DNA of 64,000 bases from positions 248,001 to 312,000 of the forward strand of contig NZ_FPBA01000004.1 in the NCBI RefSeq assembly GCF_900116515.1, in the 5' to 3' direction. Position 1 is the stretch's first letter. Each line of letters opens with the position of its first letter. The translations under genes and the position numbers were made by a program. The stretch comes from Geodermatophilus amargosae. Lineage in GTDB: Bacteria; Actinomycetota; Actinomycetes; Mycobacteriales; Geodermatophilaceae. Below, piece after piece: positions 60,056 through 64,000 of the stretch. Below the pieces are notes generated by a model. That model ran no database searches. It saw only the letters and a list, made by a program, of their open reading frames with translations, and had not been told where the DNA came from.

Positions 60056-61180
60056 TCAGGGCAGGTCTCCCTCCACCTTCTCCAGGCCGACGGCGCCCAT
60101 GCCGTGCGCCTCGGCCACCTCCGGCAGCACCACCTGCCCGGCGACGACGTTGACGCCGTGCGCCAGCGCCGGGTCGGCGGCGACCGCGGCCCGCGTCCCC
60201 CGCTCGGCCAGCGCCATGACGTAGGGCAGCGTCACGTTGGTCAGCGCGTGCGTGGAGGTGTTCGGGACCGCACCGGGCATGTTCGCCACGCAGTAGAACA
60301 CCGACCCGTGCACGCGGAAGGTCGGCTCGTCGTGTGTCGTGGGCCGGCTGTCCTCGAAGCAGCCGCCCTGGTCGACGGCGATGTCGACGAGCACCGAGCC
60401 CGGCTTCATCCGCGACACCAGTTCGTTGCTCACCAGCGTGGGCGCCTTGGCGCCGGGCACGAGCACCGCGCCGATGACCAGGTCGGCGTCGAGGACGGCC
60501 CGCTCGACCTCGTAGGCGTTGGAGGCCACCGTCTGCAGGTGCCCGCGGTAGACCCTGTCGGCGGCGCGCAGCTTGTCGACGTCGCGGTCGAGGACGACGA
60601 CCTCGGCCTGCATGCCGAGGGCGATGGTGGCGGCGTTCATGCCCGACACCCCGGCCCCGATGACGACGACCTTGGCCGCGTAGACGCCCGACACCCCGCC
60701 GAGGAGCACGCCGCGGCCGCCGTGCGCGCGCTCGAGGCTGTGCGCCCCGACCTGCGGCGCCATCCGCCCGGCGACCTCGCTCATCGGCGCGAGCAGCGGC
60801 AGGGCGCCGTTCGCCGTCTGCACGGTCTCGTAGGCGATCGCGGTGGTGCCGGAGGAGACCAGCGCCTCGGTGCAGGCCCGCGAGGCGGCCAGGTGCAGGT
60901 AGGTGAACAGCGTCTGCCCGGCGCGCAGCCGGCCGTACTCCTCCTCGACCGGCTCCTTGACCTTGAGCAGCAGGTCGGCGTCGGCCCAGACGTCGTCGGC
61001 GCTGCCGACGATCCGGGCGCCCGCGGCGGTGAAGTCGGTGTCGGGGATCGAGCTGCCCTCCCCCGCGCCCCGCTCGACGAGCACCGTGTGCCCCGCCCGG
61101 GTCAGCTCCGTGACCCCGGCCGGGGTCAACGCCACCCGGTACTCCCTGTTCTTGACCTCGCGCGGCACCCCGACGTGCAT
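60056..61180 (-). CDS. ald: Alanine dehydrogenase, 374 aa
   Basis: [23 protein letters not shown], the catalytic His in [11 protein letters not shown], and the NAD-binding [30 protein letters not shown] are diagnostic. The C-terminal [14 protein letters not shown] segment holds the second active-site region. It interconverts alanine and pyruvate with NAD. ATG 61180 begins the conserved N-terminus. Confidence 0.96.
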   Translation of the reverse strand: MHVGVPREVKNREYRVALTPAGVTELTRAGHTVLVERGAGEGSSIPDTDFTAAGARIVGSADDVWADADLLLKVKEPVEEEYGRLRAGQTLFTYLHLAASRACTEALVSSGTTAIAYETVQTANGALPLLAPMSEVAGRMAPQVGAHSLERAHGGRGVLLGGVSGVYAAKVVVIGAGVSGMNAATIALGMQAEVVVLDRDVDKLRAADRVYRGHLQTVASNAYEVERAVLDADLVIGAVLVPGAKAPTLVSNELVSRMKPGSVLVDIAVDQGGCFEDSRPTTHDEPTFRVHGSVFYCVANMPGAVPNTSTHALTNVTLPYVMALAERGTRAAVAADPALAHGVNVVAGQVVLPEVAEAHGMGAVGLEKVEGDLP

Positions 61181-61353
61181 GGCGACTCCCGTCCCGGCCG
61201 GGCCGAGGTCGTCGGCCCGCACCTGTCCTGCGGCTCCCGGGTGAGGGAGCTCACCCGGCGACCCTAGGACAGGTGCCACGGCGCCCGGGCTGCCGCCGCC
61301 GCGCGCAGCGCCGACGATGGCGGGGTCGCCGAGCTCTCCGGGAGGACCCGCTG

Positions 61354-62007
61354 ATGCGCCTGTACGCCACCCGACCCGACCGCCGTCTGGGTCAGGTGCT
61401 CGCCGACGTCGGCCTGCTGGCGTGGGCGGTGCTGTGGGTCGTCGTCGCGCGGGTCGTGCACGACGCGGTGCTCGTGCTGGCCGAGCCGGGGCAGGCGGTG
61501 GAGGACCTGGGCTCGTCGGTGGCCGACAGCATGGGCTCGGCGGCGTCGGCCGCGGAGGACGTGCCGGTGGTCGGCGACGAGCTGTCCGCGCCGTTCGGTG
61601 CGCTGAGCGACGCCGCGGGGTCGGTGAGCGGGGCGGGGCAGGCCGCGCAGGACGCCGTCGGCACGCTGGCCACGGTCCTCGCCGTCGTCCTCGTGGTGCT
61701 GCCCGTGGGCTGGCTGCTCGTGCGCTGGCTGCCCTGGCGGGTGGGGTGGGTGCGCGAGGCGAGCGCGGTGTCCCGGCTGGCCGGGCGCGCCGAGCCCGAC
61801 CTGGACCTGCTGGCCGCGCGCGCCGTCGCCACCGCCCCGCTCCCCCGCCTCGCCGCGCTGCCGCCGGGGACCGGCGCGGCGTGGCGGGCCGGCGACCCGG
61901 CGGCTGTGCGGGCGCTGGCCGCGCTGGAGGCCGGCCGGCTGGGGATGCGGCTGCCCGCGCCCGACGCCGCGGCGTCAGGGGCGTGCGCGCCGCCGCGCTC
62001 GGGTTGA
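61354..62007 (+). CDS. Two-helix membrane protein of unknown function, 217 aa
   Basis: Hydrophobic segments at about 15-45 and about 105-128 flank an Ala/Ser/Gly-rich loop, probably extracytoplasmic. The C-terminal about 80 residues are cytoplasmic and Arg/Ala-rich. GGAGG lies eight bases before the ATG. It is divergent from ald. I do not recognise a family, and no catalytic motif is visible. Confidence 0.75.
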   Translation: MRLYATRPDRRLGQVLADVGLLAWAVLWVVVARVVHDAVLVLAEPGQAVEDLGSSVADSMGSAASAAEDVPVVGDELSAPFGALSDAAGSVSGAGQAAQDAVGTLATVLAVVLVVLPVGWLLVRWLPWRVGWVREASAVSRLAGRAEPDLDLLAARAVATAPLPRLAALPPGTGAAWRAGDPAAVRALAALEAGRLGMRLPAPDAAASGACAPPRSG

Positions 62008-62055
62008 GTCCGCCCCCGCCGGTGCCGATGCCCCCGACTGATCCGGGAGGTGGGC

Positions 62056-62748
62056 GTGGGACGGACGGGACGCACGCGGCCGCGGCGGCGGGGTCGCCCG
62101 CGTCCGTCGGCCGGCGGGGTCACCACGCGCGTGGCCGCCGTGGCGGCGGTCGGGCTGGTGGCGCTGTCGGCGCCGGCCACCGACCTCGCCGCGCAGGTGA
62201 CCGCCTCCTGGGCGCCGTTCCGCAACGCCGGCACCGCCGACGGCCCGGAACCGGCCCGGGGAGTCGACGCCCCGCAGCCGGTCACCGCCGTCCCGGACCG
62301 GATCGTCGACACCCCGGTGCTCGCGCTGCCCGTCCCGCGGCGACTGGAGGTCGACCTCCCGACGCCGATGGTCCCGTACGGCGTGCCGCTGGAGACCACG
62401 CCGCCGCCCGGGCAGTGCGGCGGGTACGGCAGCCTCCGCCAGGTCCCGCCCGGTGTCGTGCCCGGCGCGGGGTCGGCGACGGTGCGCTGGCAGGCCGACG
62501 GCCGCGAGGTCGTCCAGGGCTACCGGGTGACCGCGGTCAGCCAGCAGCTGGTGTCCGGCGAGCAGCCGGCGCCGCCGCAGGTGACCGTCGGCCGGCGCGA
62601 CGACTGCGGCGAGGTGACCGCGAGCATCGGCGGGCTCACCAGCGGCGTGGCCTACGTGTTCTGGCTGGAGGAGCTCGTCCTCGACGCCGACAGCCAGGTG
62701 ACCGTGTACGAGCAGGTCGGCTGGTCCCCCGCCGTCGTCATCGGGTGA
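62056..62748 (+). CDS. Secreted protein with a fibronectin-III-like domain, 230 aa
   Basis: An Arg-rich n-region (RTRPRRRGRPR) is followed by a hydrophobic stretch (VAAVAAVGLVALSAPATDLAA), so it is exported or anchored. A Pro-rich segment follows, then a beta domain from about 130 (SATVRWQADGREVVQGYRVTAVSQ ... ASIGGLTSGVAYVFWLEEL) with the look of an FN3 fold. Two Cys could pair. GTG 62056 fits GGGAGG; GTG 62050 overlaps that site. Function unknown. Confidence 0.65.
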   Translation: MGRTGRTRPRRRGRPRPSAGGVTTRVAAVAAVGLVALSAPATDLAAQVTASWAPFRNAGTADGPEPARGVDAPQPVTAVPDRIVDTPVLALPVPRRLEVDLPTPMVPYGVPLETTPPPGQCGGYGSLRQVPPGVVPGAGSATVRWQADGREVVQGYRVTAVSQQLVSGEQPAPPQVTVGRRDDCGEVTASIGGLTSGVAYVFWLEELVLDADSQVTVYEQVGWSPAVVIG

Positions 62749-62793
62749 CGCGGTCCCCGCCGGGATCGGCGATCTCGCCGTGGGACGCGGTGC

Positions 62794-63393
62794 CTACGTG
62801 GCGTCGACGGGGCGCAGGGTGGTCCCGGCGGCGCGGTGCTGCGCGGCGGCGAGCAGGCCGATGACGGCGGCGGAGTTGCGGATCCCCCCGTCGAACACCC
62901 GCTGCACCGCCTCGGCCAGCGGCACCAGCTCGACGGTCATGTCGAGCTCCTCGTGCTCCACGGTGAAGCCCTCGGGCCGGTCGACGTCGGACAGCCCCTC
63001 GGCGAGGTAGACCAGCACCAGCTCGTCGCAGAAGCCCGGCGTGCTGAACGTGGTGGTGAGCAGCGACCACCGCTCGGCGGCCATGCGGACCTCCTCGGCC
63101 AGCTCCCGCTTCGCGGTCTCCAGCGGCGGCTCGCCGTCGGAGTCGCGCAGGCCGGCGGGCAGCTCCCACAGGTAGCCGCCGACCGGGTGCCGGTACTGCC
63201 GCAGCAGCACGACCTCGCCGTCGTCGGTCAGCGCCACGACCGCGACGGCGCCCGGGTGGCGGACCACCTCGCGCACGCTGTCGCCGCCGCCGGGCATCGC
63301 CACGGTGTCCTTGACCAGCGTGATGACCCGGCCGTCGTAGACCGTCTCGGTGCCGAGAACCCGGTAGTCGCCCTCGGCGGCCGGCTCGGTCAC
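62794..63393 (-). CDS. Nudix hydrolase (ADP-ribose pyrophosphatase-like), 199 aa
   Basis: The Nudix box runs from GLRDSDGEPPLETAKRELAEEV, with REL-EE as the metal-binding core. The N-terminal strands VLGTETVYDGRVITLVKDTV and VVLLRQYRHPVGGYLWELPAG fit ADP-ribose pyrophosphatase. It hydrolyses ADP-ribose or similar nucleoside diphosphates. GTG start; it begins two bases after the pyrG stop. Confidence 0.9.
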   Translation of the reverse strand: MTEPAAEGDYRVLGTETVYDGRVITLVKDTVAMPGGGDSVREVVRHPGAVAVVALTDDGEVVLLRQYRHPVGGYLWELPAGLRDSDGEPPLETAKRELAEEVRMAAERWSLLTTTFSTPGFCDELVLVYLAEGLSDVDRPEGFTVEHEELDMTVELVPLAEAVQRVFDGGIRNSAAVIGLLAAAQHRAAGTTLRPVDAT

Positions 63394-63394
63394 C

Positions 63395-64000
63395 TCAGAT
63401 CCCCACCTTCTCCGCGTCGTCCATCGGCACCGGCAGGCGCGCGGACTCGGCGCGGTCGATGGCGGCGCAGACGAAGGCGGCGAACAGCGGGTGCGGGCGG
63501 GTGGGCCGGCTCTTGAGCTCCGGGTGGGCCTGGGTGCCGACGAAGAACGGGTGCACCTCGCGCGGCAGCTCGGCGAACTCGACCAGCAGGCCGTCGGGCG
63601 AGGTGCCGCTGAACACCAGGCCGGCCTCGCCGAGCCGGTCGCGGTAGGCGTTGGCCACCTCGTAGCGGTGCCGGTGCCGCTCGGTGACCTCGGTCGAGCC
63701 GTACGCCGCGGCGGCCTGCGAGCCCTTCTGGAGGTGCGCCGGGTAGCTGCCCAGCCGCATGGTGCCGCCGAGGCCGCGCTCGCCGGCGAGGACGTCGACC
63801 TGGCTGGCCATGGTGGCGATCACCGGGTCGGGGGTGTCGGGGTCGAACTCGGCGGAGTTGGCCTGCTCGATCCCGGCGACGTCGCGGGCGTACTCGATGA
63901 CCATGCACTGCAGGCCCAGGCACAGCCCGAGGGTCGGGATGCCGTTGGTGCGGCTGTAGCGGATGGCGCCGAGCTTGCCCTCGATGCCGCGCACGCCGAA
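63395..64000 (-). CDS. pyrG: CTP synthase, C-terminal glutaminase part (N-terminus off the right edge)
   Basis: The visible about 200 residues are the class I glutaminase domain: nucleophile Cys in [13 protein letters not shown], and the His/Glu of the triad in [29 protein letters not shown] is the conserved pre-C-terminal motif. It aminates UTP to CTP with glutamine. The synthetase domain lies beyond base 64000. Confidence 0.95.
   Translation of the reverse strand, partial: FGVRGIEGKLGAIRYSRTNGIPTLGLCLGLQCMVIEYARDVAGIEQANSAEFDPDTPDPVIATMASQVDVLAGERGLGGTMRLGSYPAHLQKGSQAAAAYGSTEVTERHRHRYEVANAYRDRLGEAGLVFSGTSPDGLLVEFAELPREVHPFFVGTQAHPELKSRPTRPHPLFAAFVCAAIDRAESARLPVPMDDAEKVGI

Overview
The window comes from a very GC-rich actinobacterium. 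Starts are often GTG, Shine-Dalgarno sites are GGAGG-like, and a core block reads pyrG, Nudix hydrolase, xerD, ald, parA, scpA, scpB, rluB-type synthase, aroH, cmk, der. I would guess Geodermatophilaceae (Blastococcus, Modestobacter or Geodermatophilus); the family placement is inference from protein flavour only.

Region 1 (1-17.4 kb, minus strand) is a sugar or glycoside catabolic locus of unusual composition. An ABC importer (binding lipoprotein, two permeases, ATPase) is combined with two FAD-dependent GMC oxidoreductases, three xylose-isomerase-like TIM-barrel modules and three DUF6379 modules. TIM barrel plus DUF6379 is the alpha/beta composition of C-glycoside deglycosidases, and a GMC or Gfo/Idh oxidase is the known preceding step (oxidation of the sugar to a 3-keto glycoside). 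One DUF6379 module and one TIM barrel are fused in a single chain (1450-2754). A peroxiredoxin/thioredoxin-fold protein leads the catabolic operon, a SnoaL-like protein and an MFS exporter end it, and two ROK repressors lie upstream. The same 9-7-9 inverted repeat, overlapping near-identical promoters, precedes the importer operon and the catabolic operon, and a third copy precedes one ROK gene.

Region 2 (17.4-43.7 kb) is a tandem array of genomic islands at the 3' end of a tRNA-Pro(GGG) gene (43659-43732). Two displaced copies of the tRNA 3' half, with flanking hairpin, lie at 17.76 and 29.41 kb. Island A (17.8-29.4 kb) carries pdxR-pdxST and a copper operon (copZ, csoR, a secreted copper-domain-like protein, CopA, and a second ATPase with a CPD motif). 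Island B (29.4-43.7 kb) carries a glycosyltransferase, an odd ABC ATPase, a GH2 enzyme with its own ABC importer, galT, and several decayed genes (galK, a sugar isomerase/epimerase, an alcohol dehydrogenase, an integrase), plus a lower-GC beta-propeller glycosidase-like gene. The left flank of the 17.76 kb copy resembles the right ends of the other islands, so Region 1 may itself be the right part of a third island.

Region 3 (43.7-64 kb) is mainly core chromosome: M1 aminopeptidase, der, cmk, aroH, then a xylose cassette (galM-like, ABC ATPase, xylB, xylA, divergent ROK xylR with its operator) set into the block, followed by the rluB-type gene, scpBA, an RHH-type protein, parA, xerD, ald, two unknown membrane or secreted proteins, a Nudix hydrolase and the 3' part of pyrG.
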